Shown: positions 1-8,576, numbered from the stretch's first letter. The stretch: DNA of 31,428 nucleotides from Deltaproteobacteria bacterium (GCA_003646995.1 QMLZ01000010.1:1-31428), one strand, 5' to 3'. Program-made: numbers and translations. Notes: generated from the letters alone by a model not told the origin.

Positions 1-52
1 CTAAGAAGGGACAGGAAATTTCGCTTACCTCACCTATGTAGGAAAACACCAC
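1..52 (-). CDS. Possible 5' end of an unidentified gene leaving the left edge
   Basis: On the minus strand a GTG at 52 (or the next GTG at 49) opens a frame without stops to the window edge, reading VVFSYIGEVSEISCPFL. A purine-rich AAGGAGG lies at 73-67 and a second G-rich run at 62-57, so a ribosome binding site is possible but not well placed. A promoter-like sequence and an inverted repeat lie 120-150 bases upstream. Only 17 codons are visible, so no family can be named. It could equally be non-coding leader. Confidence 0.2.
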   Translation of the reverse strand, partial: MVFSYIGEVSEISCPFL

Positions 53-165
53 GCCTACCCCCCATACCTCCTTAATGTTGAGTGCCGGGCGGCCATTTGT
101 CCTACTCTGGCATGCCCCGCTAAGTTATTAAAGAACAACTATCAAATCCATTATCGCAGAAGTCC

Positions 166-188
166 AGGTTATTTAAATAATATAACCT
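166..188. repeat. Inverted repeat AGGTTAT-N9-ATAACCT, operator-like
   Basis: Two perfect 7-base arms (166-172 and 182-188) are separated by nine A/T bases. On the minus strand the repeat overlaps the -10 element and expected start site of the candidate promoter at 179-206. Its position fits a repressor operator better than a terminator, since there is no GC-rich stem or T-tract. The binding protein is unknown. Confidence 0.4.
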
Positions 189-206
189 TATTATACGCAA
201 ATTCAA
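179..206 (-). promoter_or_regulatory. Candidate sigma-70 promoter after the zinc-ribbon gene
   Basis: On the minus strand TTGAAT (206-201) and TATATT (184-179) are separated by 16 bases. It lies just past the stop of the zinc-ribbon gene and points toward the left edge, so it would drive whatever begins near position 52. The surrounding sequence is very A/T rich, which raises the chance of a spurious match. Confidence 0.35.
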
Positions 207-221
207 TATCAAGCCGGGTTA

Positions 222-992
222 TCACAAACTAGCATCACTTTTTTCTTCTGAGACCTCGCCTACAGCCTTCAGCCTTTCATCCTCGCCCCAATATATAATC
301 CTTTGGCAGTTAGGGCAGCTCATCAGCGACTCACCCCTTATTAACTCATTAAACTTTTGAGGCGGGATACCCATATGGCAGGTCTGACAAACCCCCGATA
401 TCACTGGACTTACCGCCAGGCCACCTCTTCTTTCCTTCAACATATTATATCTACTCAGCAACTCCTGGTCTATTTGACTGGATAAATCCTCCCTTTCCCT
501 GGAGAGACTAGACAGAACTGCATCTAGCTCCTTCATTTCCGCCTCAATGGCCTTTTTCTCCTTTTCCGTTTTCTTTTTCAGAATCTCAAGCTCCTTGATC
601 AAGGTCTTCACCTGCCCTTCGGATCGTTCAACCTCCTCCATCAGCTCCAGGGCCTTGTCTTCTAAAAGACCTTTTGCCCTGTCCAGTTCCTCAATCTCCT
701 TGAGAGCCGCGCGGTATTCTTTATTAGTTGCCACACTCGATAGCTTGGCCTGGCTCTTCTTTTTCTTAACCTCCAGATCTTCAATATCTCGCTCAACCTG
801 CCTTCTTTCCTTTTTCAGGGACTCCAGTTTTTCCCTTGACTCATTTATGGAAAGTTCAGCCTTCCTCACCTCCTCATCTAACAAAGCCATCTTAGCCGGA
901 CATTGGTCCCTCTTTTTTCCCGCCTCTCTTATCCTGTTGTCACAGTCCTGAAGGGCAATCAAAAGCCTCATTTTCTCTCGCAATCCGATCAC
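222..992 (-). CDS. Coiled-coil protein with C4 zinc ribbon (DUF164 type)
   Basis: This protein of about 256 residues is mostly a charged heptad-like coiled coil (roughly residues 20-180, rich in K, E and L) followed by a C-terminal zinc ribbon. The ribbon cysteines are C202/C205 and C226/C229 (CQTC and CPNC). The layout matches the C4-type zinc-ribbon family widespread in bacteria, some of which are annotated as nucleic-acid-associated; no enzymatic residues are visible and the molecular role is not established. It starts 32 bases after the Nif3-family gene and is probably co-transcribed with it. The frame opens with GTG at 992, but the GAGG just upstream abuts that codon and is better spaced for a TTG at 983. 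ATG at 971 is a third option. Confidence 0.85.
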   Translation of the reverse strand: MIGLREKMRLLIALQDCDNRIREAGKKRDQCPAKMALLDEEVRKAELSINESREKLESLKKERRQVERDIEDLEVKKKKSQAKLSSVATNKEYRAALKEIEELDRAKGLLEDKALELMEEVERSEGQVKTLIKELEILKKKTEKEKKAIEAEMKELDAVLSSLSREREDLSSQIDQELLSRYNMLKERRGGLAVSPVISGVCQTCHMGIPPQKFNELIRGESLMSCPNCQRIIYWGEDERLKAVGEVSEEKSDASL

Positions 993-1024
993 CTCACATA
1001 ATTAATCTTTTTTTGCTCTAGATG

Positions 1025-1867
1025 TTACAGGGAAACCAGTGGGTCCTCCTCCCTCTCATTAAAGATAATGTTCACCTTCCAACCCCTATCCCGCACCTCG
1101 GCTTGCAATTGCTTGCCGAACACCCTGAATGCCACTCTTTCTGTGGCAAAATGACCTCCATCAACCACAACAAGCCCCAAGAATTCGGCCTCTCTTGCCT
1201 GGTGATAGGTCACGTCGCCTGTTATGAGCAAGTCTGCCCCTTTTTTCCAGGCCTCACTTATAAGGGATCCCCCTGATCCACCCACTACGGCAACACGCCG
1301 GACGGAACGGTCTTTCTTGTTTACGATTTTAACCGCTTTTAACCCCAGCAACCGTTTCACCCTGGAAATGAACTCAAGCAAGGGAACCGGAGAAGAAAGG
1401 GTTCCTATCCTACCGATACCGGCCTTGGTATTGGACCTTCCAGATGCATTGTCTGATCTGCTCCCGTCCTCTCCGCCGTGCTCACGCAAGGGTTCTACAT
1501 CCTCCAAGGCCAGCAGCCCAGCCAATATCGTATTGATACCCTCATGGGCCGCGTCGAGATTTGTGTGCATAGCCACAATGGAAAGCCCCCCCTTAATGGC
1601 CTCATACACAACACTGCCAGGATATTCGCCATTTCTGATGCTTGATATCGGCTTGAATATCAGCGGGTGGTGGGTGACTAGTGCCTGCGCATCCTGAGAA
1701 AGAGCGTACCTGACCGCCTGGGTTGTGGGGTCAAGAGAAAGCACCACCTTATCAATCTTCTGGTCTAGAAATCCCACTTGTAGCCCTGGATTATCCCAGG
1801 ATTCCGCCAGATTGGCTGGTGCTAATTCATTCAAAATATCCAACAGATCTTTCAACTTGGGGACCAC
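1025..1867 (-). CDS. Nif3-like dinuclear metal centre protein (GTP cyclohydrolase 1 type 2 homologue)
   Basis: About 280 residues with the N-terminal signature WDNPGLQVGF, then paired-histidine metal-site motifs: THHPLIF near residue 68, HTNLDAAHEG near 100 and GGHFATERVAF near the C terminus. The family forms toroidal hexamers binding two metal ions per subunit; the physiological substrate is still uncertain despite the GTP cyclohydrolase label. The frame can open at GTG 1876, but the GAGAGG there is directly adjacent. I prefer GTG 1867, which gives about nine bases of spacing. It is followed by the zinc-ribbon gene in the same direction, a pairing I recall from Desulfobacterota genomes. Confidence 0.9.
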   Translation of the reverse strand: MVPKLKDLLDILNELAPANLAESWDNPGLQVGFLDQKIDKVVLSLDPTTQAVRYALSQDAQALVTHHPLIFKPISSIRNGEYPGSVVYEAIKGGLSIVAMHTNLDAAHEGINTILAGLLALEDVEPLREHGGEDGSRSDNASGRSNTKAGIGRIGTLSSPVPLLEFISRVKRLLGLKAVKIVNKKDRSVRRVAVVGGSGGSLISEAWKKGADLLITGDVTYHQAREAEFLGLVVVDGGHFATERVAFRVFGKQLQAEVRDRGWKVNIIFNEREEDPLVSL

Positions 1868-1933
1868 CGCCTGCACCCTCTCATATCCTTAGGACACGTC
1901 AGAATACTAATCAGTTTCCACGGACAAAACTTA

Positions 1934-1965
1934 AGGGGCGCACCCGCCAAACCGGATGCGCCCCT
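1934..1965 (-). terminator. GC-rich hairpin, probable terminator of the CAT tRNA transcript
   Basis: Perfect 9-base arms AGGGGCGCA (1934-1942) and TGCGCCCCT (1957-1965) enclose a 14-base loop that can add inner CCG/CGG pairs. On the minus strand the stem is followed by TAAGTTTTG, a short T-tract. It sits 60 bases downstream of the tRNA 3' end and upstream of the Nif3-family gene, so it can separate the two transcription units. Confidence 0.65.
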
Positions 1966-2026
1966 GCTCTAAGATGCACTTCTCAAAAATCTATTCATGT
2001 TTTTTGATCTTTCAGCCATAAGAAGC

Positions 2027-2102
2027 TGGTGGGCCCACCTGGCCTCGAACCAGGGACCTACCGGTTATGAGCCGGTGGCTCTTCCAACTGAGCTATGGGC
2101 CC
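2027..2102 (-). tRNA. tRNA with CAT anticodon (elongator Met or lysidine Ile2)
   Basis: A 76-base cloverleaf. The acceptor stem GGGCCCA pairs with TGGGCCC, and the anticodon arm is ACCGG-CTCATAA-CCGGT. The T arm is CCTGG-TTCGAGG-CCAGG, followed by discriminator A and an encoded CCA. The G1-C72 pair and the lack of the GGG/CCC anticodon stem exclude initiator tRNA. Elongator methionine and the TilS-modified isoleucine tRNA share the CAT anticodon, and I cannot separate them by eye. It lies downstream of rpoD on the same strand. Confidence 0.95.
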
Positions 2103-2110
2103 AACCTTAT

Positions 2111-2145
2111 ATTATAAAATTGCTCATTGAACTAAAATTTGTCAA
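2111..2145 (-). promoter_or_regulatory. Candidate promoter of the CAT tRNA
   Basis: A perfect -35 hexamer TTGACA (2145-2140) lies between rpoD and the tRNA. A perfect TATAAT (2116-2111) follows, but at a 23-base spacing. At the usual 17 bases the -10 would be the weak CAATTT (2122-2117). Either arrangement starts transcription a few bases before the tRNA, whose first base is at 2102. Confidence 0.45.
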
Positions 2146-2191
2146 GCAAAAATCCCTAGTCTGTTCCTACCCTCGTACCTCGCCATGGGAC

Positions 2192-3958
2192 CTAATTTTC
2201 TATGAATCCCTTTAATTTCTTGCTCCTGCTGGGATGCCTGAGTTTTCTAAGGGCCTTGGCCTCAATCTGCCTTATCCTTTCGCGCGTCACATTGAAATCA
2301 CGCCCCACTTCTTCGAGCGTGTGGTCGGCCTTTTCCCCTATTCCAAAACGCATCCGGAGAACCTTCTCTTCCCTAGGCGTTAGTGTTGCAAGCACCTTCC
2401 GTGTCTGCTCGGCAAGGTTGAAGTTAATGACAGCGTCAGCCGGCGATAACACTTTCTTGTCCTCGATAAAATCCCCCAGGTGGCTGTCCTCTTCCTCCCC
2501 GATGGGCGTCTCAAGGGAAATGGGCTCTTTGGCGATCTTCAAGACCTTCCGCACCTTTTCCAAAGGAAACTCCATTTTTTCAGCGATCTCTTCGGGCGTA
2601 GGCTCGCGGCCGTGTTCTTGCACCAGGTACCTGGATGTCCGTATCAATTTGTTGATGGTCTCAATCATATGCACAGGAATACGTATCGTCCTGGCCTGGT
2701 CTGCTATAGCTCTTGTAATTGCCTGCCTTATCCACCACGTTGCATATGTGCTGAACTTGTAACCACGCTGATATTCGAACTTGTCCACCGCCTTCATGAG
2801 CCCGATATTGCCTTCCTGGATCAGATCTAGAAACTGCAGGCCCCTGTTGGTGTACTTTTTCGCAATGCTCACTACTAGACGCAAATTAGCCTCTATTAAT
2901 TCGCTTTTCGCCTTTTTCGCCTTATCTATACTTCTCTCCACCCTCTTGAGAGTCTCCTTGAGCTGGCGCGGCGTCATACCGGTCCTCTCCTTCATATTTT
3001 TGATTAGACCTTGGGCCCGCTCGACCCTCTCCTTGATTTCCGCCAGCTCCCTTTTCTTCAGCCCCAGGGGCTGTATCACATCATCGTCGTTTTGCACCTT
3101 GTTCAACTTGGGAACGTGTTTCTTTATGTACGATATGGGCTTACCCCCCGCTTTTAGCATGGAATCAGCAAGGTCTTTTTCGGCTTCTTCCAATTCCCTG
3201 ACCGTATCCTGCAGCTTCTTGACCATCTTATCCAGCTGGCGCTTTTCAAGTCTGAAGGAATTGATCAGTTCTCTGATTTCGTCCTTTTTCTTTTTCAGAT
3301 CAGCTTGGAGCTTCTTTTTTTTCTTCTCCCCGCAGCGCTCCCTGGTCATCTCACGGCGGATTTCCATGCACTGCTGGTGTAATTCGCTGATCTGATCGAT
3401 CAAACTAATAAGAGACGCTTTTCTTTCACCTACCTGGCCATAATTATCCTCATCCTCCAAGTCGTTGATTACATCCTTAAGCTTGACCTCTCCTGTCTTC
3501 AACTGCTCTCCCAGTTCGATGATATGCTCCACCCCGATAGAACAATCCAGAAGGGCACCAAGGGCCTGCTTCTCACCCTTTTCAATTCTCTTGGCAATCT
3601 CAACTTCCCCCTCCCTTGTGAGAAGGGAGATGCAGCCCATCTCTTTCAGGTACATTTTTACCGGGTCCGAGACACGAGCTCCGGCGTCAGCGAGTTCAGG
3701 GCGAATCTGGGCCCTTTCCTCTGCCTTCATCTTTTTCTTCTTGAGCCTCTTGGATTTCTCTATTTCTTCCTTTGCGGACTCATCGATGACCATGATATCC
3801 AGCTCTTCAAACATCATCATCAGGTCATCGATGTCCTCCTCCGAGGACATAAACTCTTCCGGCAGATCATCATTGAGTTCCTCGTAGGTTATGTAACCCT
3901 TGTCCTTACCGATATCTATAAGCTTTTTCAGATTGACCATATCGGTATTCTTAGCCAT
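2192..3958 (-). CDS. rpoD: RNA polymerase primary sigma factor RpoD (sigma-70)
   Basis: A 588-residue primary sigma factor, a normal length for the family. Region 1.1 occupies about residues 1-75 with an acidic stretch, and region 1.2 begins near [12 protein letters not shown] long Lys-rich, coiled-coil-like non-conserved region spans about 130-345. Region 2 (about 355-425) contains [19 protein letters not shown] and [15 protein letters not shown], the core-binding and -10 recognition motifs. Region 3 follows, and region 4 ends with the [20 protein letters not shown] helix-turn-helix for -35 recognition. ATG 3958 is chosen over the upstream in-frame codon at 3982 because AAGGAGG sits six bases before it. 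It begins 20 bases after the dnaG stop and is co-transcribed with dnaG. Confidence 0.98.
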   Translation of the reverse strand: MAKNTDMVNLKKLIDIGKDKGYITYEELNDDLPEEFMSSEEDIDDLMMMFEELDIMVIDESAKEEIEKSKRLKKKKMKAEERAQIRPELADAGARVSDPVKMYLKEMGCISLLTREGEVEIAKRIEKGEKQALGALLDCSIGVEHIIELGEQLKTGEVKLKDVINDLEDEDNYGQVGERKASLISLIDQISELHQQCMEIRREMTRERCGEKKKKKLQADLKKKKDEIRELINSFRLEKRQLDKMVKKLQDTVRELEEAEKDLADSMLKAGGKPISYIKKHVPKLNKVQNDDDVIQPLGLKKRELAEIKERVERAQGLIKNMKERTGMTPRQLKETLKRVERSIDKAKKAKSELIEANLRLVVSIAKKYTNRGLQFLDLIQEGNIGLMKAVDKFEYQRGYKFSTYATWWIRQAITRAIADQARTIRIPVHMIETINKLIRTSRYLVQEHGREPTPEEIAEKMEFPLEKVRKVLKIAKEPISLETPIGEEEDSHLGDFIEDKKVLSPADAVINFNLAEQTRKVLATLTPREEKVLRMRFGIGEKADHTLEEVGRDFNVTRERIRQIEAKALRKLRHPSRSKKLKGFIEN

Positions 3959-3978
3959 TCCCCGACCTCCTTGCGGCC

Positions 3979-5745
3979 TCATTGGACCGTACCTTGATAA
4001 AGCTTTGCCCTGAGCTTCAGCAGGGCATTCAACTCCTCCATGTCGCCCCGCTCTTTCGCCTGACGAATGGAAGAGGTTATTTTCAATTCTTCAATCTTCT
4101 TCATTATTTCAGCGGCTGCCTTTTTGGCTGCCGTAAGATCGTAAAACGACGGCTGCATCAATGCCTCTCGCAGTTCGTTCCTTGCCTCTTCATCAGGCAT
4201 TGCGTCCACCATTTCCCCTGGTTCAAACCCTCCTTCCTCTGCAAGTCTGCTAAAGAAGGTATCTATAATCTTTCTGATGTTTTCATCTTCCACGAGCAAC
4301 TGCCAGTGACATTCTGCAATTTTCTGCGCCACGTCCGGGTGATGAATTAAGAGATTCAGCAAGTGCACATCCCGCGTAAACTTTTTCACACTCCGGTGGC
4401 CAACCTTGCTGTTGTCCGCCTGGGAACCGCCCTGTGAACCCCGGCCCTTTACAATCTTGTCAAGCTCACTCCATATGACGCTTTCCTTTATTCCCACTCG
4501 ATCTGCTACCTTCCTTACATAACCGGCCCTCACCATGGGGTCCTTCAGCTCACATACAGAGGGCAAGAGCTCACGCACTATGCCAACCTTCCGCTCCACA
4601 TCGAGGCCCTTGTAAGAAAGACTTTGCTCCAAAAAAAAGTCCAACAACCCCGGTGCATTGTCTACCAAATCCAGAAATCGCTCCGCACCCTCGTTCCTCA
4701 AGAAACTGTCTGGATCATGTCCCTCGGGCAATAATACGACCTTTGCCCGCGCGCCTTCGTTCACAAAGATTGGAAGACCCCTTAATGCCGCTTTTCTGCC
4801 AGCTTCGTCGGAATCAAATATCACTACTATCTCGTCAGCATAACCCTTGAGTCTCCTCACTTGAACAGGAGTGAGCGCGGTGCCTAATGTTGCGGCACTG
4901 TTCGTTATCCCAAAATTCCACATGGCCAAAAAGTCCATGTATCCTTCCACAATCAGAGCCCTTCTGGTCTTTCTCATATGGGCGTAAGAAGCCTGCAGCC
5001 CGTACAGAACGGACCCCTTGCGGAAAACCAGTGTTTCCGGGGTATTCAAGTACTTAGGGTGACTGTCGTCTAATACCCTTCCACCGAATCCAACTGCTCG
5101 ACCCTTAAGGTCAAAAATAGGGAAAATTATTCTTTTTCTAATCCGGTCATAATACCGGCCTTTACTTTTTAAGATAATTAATCCTGCAGACTCGGCAACC
5201 CCTGGCCCTACCTTTTCCCTTCTCAGGAAGCTCACCAGTCCTTCCCATCGATCAGGAGCAAAGCCGAGTTTAAAGTCCCTGATTATCTCTTTCTGTATCC
5301 CTCTTGCCTCAAGGTATTCCCTGGCTTCCCGCGCTCCAGCGTCATTTAGCAGCGTATCATGAAAGTATCTTAATGCCGCCTCATTGGCCCTCAGTATTGC
5401 ATCCGTCAGTTCCTTTTTTCTCTTTTCTTCTGCGGTCATGGGCCTGTGCTGAGGTAATGGCACGTTATACCTTTCTGCAAGATCTCTCAACGCCTCTGGG
5501 AATGAGCAGTGATGATACGCCATCCAGAAAGCGAAAATATCTCCCCCTTTCTTACATCCAAAGCAATGAAACATTTGCCTCTCCCGGTTGACGGTAAAAG
5601 AGGGCTCTTTTTCCGAATGAAAGGGGCACAAGCCAATGTAGTTTTTCCCTGCCTTTCGTAGTTGGACAAAGTTTCCCACTAGGTCCACGATATCGGCGGA
5701 CCGCTTGATCTCCTCTTTTACTGATTGGTAGGATGTGTTGTCCAT
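3979..5745 (-). CDS. dnaG: DNA primase DnaG
   Basis: This 588-residue protein is the replicative primase, which synthesises RNA primers at the fork together with the DnaB helicase. The N-terminal CHC2 zinc-binding domain has C40, H43, C61 and C64. The catalytic TOPRIM core follows with IVEGYMDFL near residues 265-273 and [11 protein letters not shown] near 310-320. A C-terminal helical region, expected to bind helicase, occupies the remainder. ATG 5745 is preferred over the frame opening at 5814: a GGTGAGG element precedes it and the protein then begins like other primases (about 20 residues before the zinc finger). It sits between yqeY and rpoD in the macromolecular-synthesis cluster. Confidence 0.97.
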   Translation of the reverse strand: MDNTSYQSVKEEIKRSADIVDLVGNFVQLRKAGKNYIGLCPFHSEKEPSFTVNRERQMFHCFGCKKGGDIFAFWMAYHHCSFPEALRDLAERYNVPLPQHRPMTAEEKRKKELTDAILRANEAALRYFHDTLLNDAGAREAREYLEARGIQKEIIRDFKLGFAPDRWEGLVSFLRREKVGPGVAESAGLIILKSKGRYYDRIRKRIIFPIFDLKGRAVGFGGRVLDDSHPKYLNTPETLVFRKGSVLYGLQASYAHMRKTRRALIVEGYMDFLAMWNFGITNSAATLGTALTPVQVRRLKGYADEIVVIFDSDEAGRKAALRGLPIFVNEGARAKVVLLPEGHDPDSFLRNEGAERFLDLVDNAPGLLDFFLEQSLSYKGLDVERKVGIVRELLPSVCELKDPMVRAGYVRKVADRVGIKESVIWSELDKIVKGRGSQGGSQADNSKVGHRSVKKFTRDVHLLNLLIHHPDVAQKIAECHWQLLVEDENIRKIIDTFFSRLAEEGGFEPGEMVDAMPDEEARNELREALMQPSFYDLTAAKKAAAEIMKKIEELKITSSIRQAKERGDMEELNALLKLRAKLYQGTVQ

Positions 5746-5862
5746 TAACCCCTCACCTTTCCCAAGTCCATTGGCGGGAAAGGGTAATGGATCCAGTAGA
5801 AGGCCAAAAAACAATTATTGACCTTTCTGGACAGTGAATTGAAAACATTGCAGATAATTGAA

Positions 5863-5918
5863 GGCTGCCGACCTTAATCTTACAGCAAAAAGTTCATCCC
5901 ACACTGGTCTTGGCAGCC
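5863..5918. repeat. Inverted repeat GGCTGCC / GGCAGCC in the yqeY-dnaG gap
   Basis: Seven-base perfect arms at 5863-5869 and 5912-5918 enclose 42 bases in the 190-base gap between the yqeY stop and the dnaG start. No T-tract follows on the minus strand. It may fold in the operon mRNA as a processing or attenuation element, or be chance. I found no convincing promoter and no additional ORF in this gap. Confidence 0.3.
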
Positions 5919-5935
5919 CTGTGATTTTGCCCCGC

Positions 5936-6382
5936 TCAGCTACCTAGGAGGCGTTTAGCAATCCCGCTTACCACTTTGCCGTCAGCCTTGCCGGCCACCT
6001 TTGACATTGCAGCCTTCATAACGCGCCCCATATCCTTTGGACTGGATGCATTGACCTCCAAAATGATTTCGCGAAGGACAGATTCAATTTCCTCTTCACT
6101 TAGTTGCTCGGGCAAATACCGAGAAAAAACTTCCACTTCTTTTTCTTCTTTCTCGGCCAAATCTTGCCTGCCGCCTTTCAAAAACTCTGCAGCGGCTTCC
6201 CTCCCCTTGCGTACCAAAGAAGATATGACTGATTGAATTTCTTCGTCCTTGAGCTCTCTGCCCTTCTCTACCTGTTTGTTCTTTATGGCTGTTTTGAGCA
6301 TCCGAAGGCAGGATAGACGCAATTCATCCTTGGCCCGCAAAGCTTCCTTAAAGTCCTGGGTAATTTGATCAGCTAAAGACAT
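5936..6382 (-). CDS. GatB/YqeY domain protein
   Basis: A 148-residue protein matching the YqeY family from end to end: an N-terminal helical part with DELRLSCLRMLKTAIKN, a charged middle, EVEVFSRYLPEQLSEEEIE, and a C-terminal part with DMGRVMKAAM and ADGKVVSGIAKRLL. The fold resembles the tail domain of the GatB amidotransferase subunit that contacts tRNA, but the free-standing protein has no firmly established role. It is the first gene after the strong promoter at 6415-6442 and leads the dnaG-rpoD transcript, the place held by rpsU in Escherichia coli. Purine-rich AGGGG runs precede its ATG. Confidence 0.92.
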   Translation of the reverse strand: MSLADQITQDFKEALRAKDELRLSCLRMLKTAIKNKQVEKGRELKDEEIQSVISSLVRKGREAAAEFLKGGRQDLAEKEEKEVEVFSRYLPEQLSEEEIESVLREIILEVNASSPKDMGRVMKAAMSKVAGKADGKVVSGIAKRLLGS

Positions 6383-6414
6383 GCCCCTGGCCCCCTATGC
6401 AGACATAAACTTTT

Positions 6415-6442
6415 AGTATACTCTATTTTTCTTCTATGTCAA
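6415..6442 (-). promoter_or_regulatory. Strong sigma-70 promoter for yqeY-dnaG-rpoD
   Basis: A perfect -35 TTGACA (6442-6437) and a 5/6 -10 TATACT (6420-6415) are separated by 16 bases. The -35 overlaps the hisA stop codon. Predicted initiation near 6408 leaves a leader of about 26 bases before the yqeY ATG at 6382. This is one of the best promoter matches in the window and makes yqeY-dnaG-rpoD independent of the upstream his genes. Confidence 0.75.
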
Positions 6443-7194
6443 GAAAAAGTTTTCGGCGGCAAGGGCATACGTGACTTGCAAAGGGAAATCGCCTCATCCA
6501 GACGCAGGGTACCGTCATAAAGGGCCCTGCCCGTTATCATGCCCATCACTCCATACTTCTCAAGTGGTAACAACTTCTCGACGTCCATGAGGTCCGAAAT
6601 TCCCCCTGAGGCAATAACGGGCACCGAAGTGGACCGCGCCAGCTCGGCCGTTGCCTCCACATTGGGACCGGTTTTCATCCCGTCACGCAGTATGTCTGTG
6701 TATACAATCGCCGAGATCCCTGCAAGAGCAAAGCGATCCGCAACCTGCCAGGGAGACACCTCCACCTCTTCGGTCCAACCCTCAACTGCTACCTTGCCGT
6801 CCCTGGCATCAATCCCCAATATGATCCTATCCGGGTACTTCTCTATAGCTTCATATATAAGATCAGGGTTCTTTATAGCGGCAGTCCCTATAATGACCCA
6901 CCTAATACCTTGATCCAAGTACCTTTTTACAGTTTTTACGTCCCTGATCCCACCTCCAAGTTGTATAGGAATGGGCACAGCTTGCGTCATCTTTTGTATC
7001 ACATCACTATTAACCGGCGTGCCTTCATGGGCACCGTTAAGGTCAACGACATGAATCCTTTCAGCACCCAAGTCGTACCACTTCCTAGCTACATCCTCGG
7101 GATGCTCGGAAAATACGGTTTCGTCCCGCATGCGGCCCTGGCGAAGCCGCACGCATCTGCCGTCTTTTAGGTCAATAGCAGGAATAACGAGCAT
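6439..7194 (-). CDS. hisA: HisA, phosphoribosylformimino-AICAR-phosphate isomerase
   Basis: This 251-residue (beta/alpha)8 barrel isomerises ProFAR to PRFAR, the fourth step of histidine biosynthesis. The N terminus PAIDLKDGRCVRL carries the catalytic base D8; the second catalytic aspartate is D129 in GIDARDG. Phosphate-binding loops are GGGIRD (80-85) and ASGGISD (195-201), both halves of the duplicated barrel. Length is normal. It begins 18 bases after the lipoprotein stop, so it is very probably in the hisB-lipoprotein-hisA transcript. Other his genes are outside the window. Confidence 0.96.
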   Translation of the reverse strand: MLVIPAIDLKDGRCVRLRQGRMRDETVFSEHPEDVARKWYDLGAERIHVVDLNGAHEGTPVNSDVIQKMTQAVPIPIQLGGGIRDVKTVKRYLDQGIRWVIIGTAAIKNPDLIYEAIEKYPDRIILGIDARDGKVAVEGWTEEVEVSPWQVADRFALAGISAIVYTDILRDGMKTGPNVEATAELARSTSVPVIASGGISDLMDVEKLLPLEKYGVMGMITGRALYDGTLRLDEAISLCKSRMPLPPKTFS

Positions 7195-7212
7195 CTTGCA
7201 CTTAGTACCCCC

Positions 7213-7911
7213 CTACTCATTAAACGGGGCCTTTTTCCATATTGTTTCAAGCCCATAAACTGCTAGTTCCCGGGCCGTCATCCACCTACCTTTTCCCTTA
7301 AAAAACATGCGCACATCCAGGAGGTTTTCAGACAAAGAATGTTGGGTTCTGTCAAATTTGGCTGCCCATAGAACCCTTCCATCTCTGACGGATATAAGGT
7401 TCACTGAGAAGGCCACGGAGGCAGCCTGCGTGACCCCATAAGCCTCTCCCTGCCGCTCCCGCCATCGATAGAGGTACCCTGCTAGCACCATGTCCGCCCC
7501 AACCTTTTGCCCCACTTCCTTGAAGAATTGAAGCGGAGTATCTTGAAGCTCGGGCTTGGTAATCTCCAAATCCATCAACGCTCCCCGCGCTCGGCCCAGG
7601 GGGATCAGTCGGTACCTTTTTTGTTTCAGCACCAGCTGATAAAGCGCAACCGACAGATCATGTGCTTGTTCGGAAGGGATAGGCTCGGCCATGAATACGG
7701 ATCCAGTAATTGGATCAATCACTGCTTTTGCGTTCTGGCCTGGTCTAAGGGCTGGGATAAACCCGAGGACAGCGAGGGTTCCGCGTTTCGGCAATTCCTT
7801 TTTTATGGGCTCAGTGGGCTCTTGAAAGAATGAGCAGGAAAACAACAGGGAAGAAAAAACAAGTATGAAGCCCGCCCTTGTAAATATCGGCAACGATAAA
7901 AATCGCCTCAC
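7213..7911 (-). CDS. Putative lipoprotein of unknown function between hisB and hisA
   Basis: This 232-residue protein has a lipoprotein signal: basic start MRR, a hydrophobic stretch over about residues 13-24 and the lipobox LFSC, with lipidation predicted at C26. The mature part has an alpha/beta pattern: GTLAVLGFIPAL, a helix around SVALYQLVLKQKRYRLIPLGRARG, GADMVLAGYLYRWRE, and VSFSVNLIS-like strands ending in DGRVLWAAKFDRTQ. That arrangement is reminiscent of the periplasmic CsgG/LpoB-like nucleotide-fold-type lipoproteins, but I do not recognise the family. The GTG start overlaps the hisB stop (GTGA), so translation is coupled to hisB. The function is unknown and a link to histidine synthesis is not evident. 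Confidence 0.85.
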   Translation of the reverse strand: MRRFLSLPIFTRAGFILVFSSLLFSCSFFQEPTEPIKKELPKRGTLAVLGFIPALRPGQNAKAVIDPITGSVFMAEPIPSEQAHDLSVALYQLVLKQKRYRLIPLGRARGALMDLEITKPELQDTPLQFFKEVGQKVGADMVLAGYLYRWRERQGEAYGVTQAASVAFSVNLISVRDGRVLWAAKFDRTQHSLSENLLDVRMFFKGKGRWMTARELAVYGLETIWKKAPFNE

Positions 7912-8525
7912 AGCACACCCTTGGTGGAAGGGACCATGCCCATACGCCTTTCATCTAATGAAGATGCCATGTCCAAGGCCCTTGCAAATGCCTTGAATAT
8001 CGCCTCTGATATGTGGTGCGGATCCTCTCCCCTTATTAGATCAATATGAAGGTTCATGCCCGAATGTATGCAGATCGCCCGGAAAAATTCCTTAAGTAAT
8101 CCAATATCAAAGGTGCCTGTTGAGCAGCGTTTGGCATCAACATTATATGAAAGGTAGGGACGATTAGAAAGATCCAACACCACCCGTGCAAGGGCTTCAT
8201 CCATAGGGACCATGGCCTCGCCGAACCGCCTCAGCCCCACTCTTTTTGCCAATGCCTTGTTTAAAGCAGAGCCAAAACAAATACCGAGATCTTCAACAGT
8301 GTGGTGATAATCCACGTCAATGTCACCCGAGGCTTTCAGGTCTAAATCTATAAACCCATGGGCTGCAAGAAGGGTAAACATGTGATCAAGAAAAGCAATG
8401 CCCGTGCTCACAGAGGCCTTGCCTTGACCACCCAGTGTTAACGCTACCCGGATCTCCGTTTCTTTGGTCTTACGTTCCAAATGAGCTGTCCGCTCTGGTG
8501 CACCTTGATCCGTTTTACCGGGCAT
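7908..8525 (-). CDS. hisB: HisB, imidazoleglycerol-phosphate dehydratase
   Basis: A monofunctional dehydratase of 205 residues that converts imidazole-glycerol phosphate to imidazole-acetol phosphate. The family motifs are intact: ERKTKETEIRV at the N terminus, FLDHMFTLLAAHG, the manganese-binding DYHHTVEDLG (H74, H75, E78) and the second half DPHHISEAIFKAFARAL. No phosphatase domain is fused. ATG 8525 is chosen because a GCGAGG lies nine bases upstream and the length then fits the family; the frame also opens at TTG 8567, which would crowd the tRNA-Ala. Its stop overlaps the start of the lipoprotein gene by four bases. Confidence 0.96.
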   Translation of the reverse strand: MPGKTDQGAPERTAHLERKTKETEIRVALTLGGQGKASVSTGIAFLDHMFTLLAAHGFIDLDLKASGDIDVDYHHTVEDLGICFGSALNKALAKRVGLRRFGEAMVPMDEALARVVLDLSNRPYLSYNVDAKRCSTGTFDIGLLKEFFRAICIHSGMNLHIDLIRGEDPHHISEAIFKAFARALDMASSLDERRMGMVPSTKGVL

Positions 8526-8576
8526 GGGATATTGCCTCGCGCTGCGTTCGAGCTGATAAAGGTCCAAGAAAAAAAA

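Noticed and set aside
1..221. RNase P RNA gene downstream of the zinc-ribbon gene
   Set aside because: I expected rnpB here from synteny as I recall it, but the minus strand of this region lacks the conserved GAGGAAAGTCC-type core sequence, and no SRP RNA match is apparent either.
547..951. Long plus-strand ORF opposite the zinc-ribbon gene
   Set aside because: It is a Ser/Phe-rich antisense shadow of the Lys/Glu-rich coiled coil; the same explains the ORFs opposite rpoD and the TPR gene.
5940..5962. Bidirectional terminator after yqeY
   Set aside because: No hairpin with a T-tract could be drawn; only the distant GGCTGCC/GGCAGCC repeat was found.
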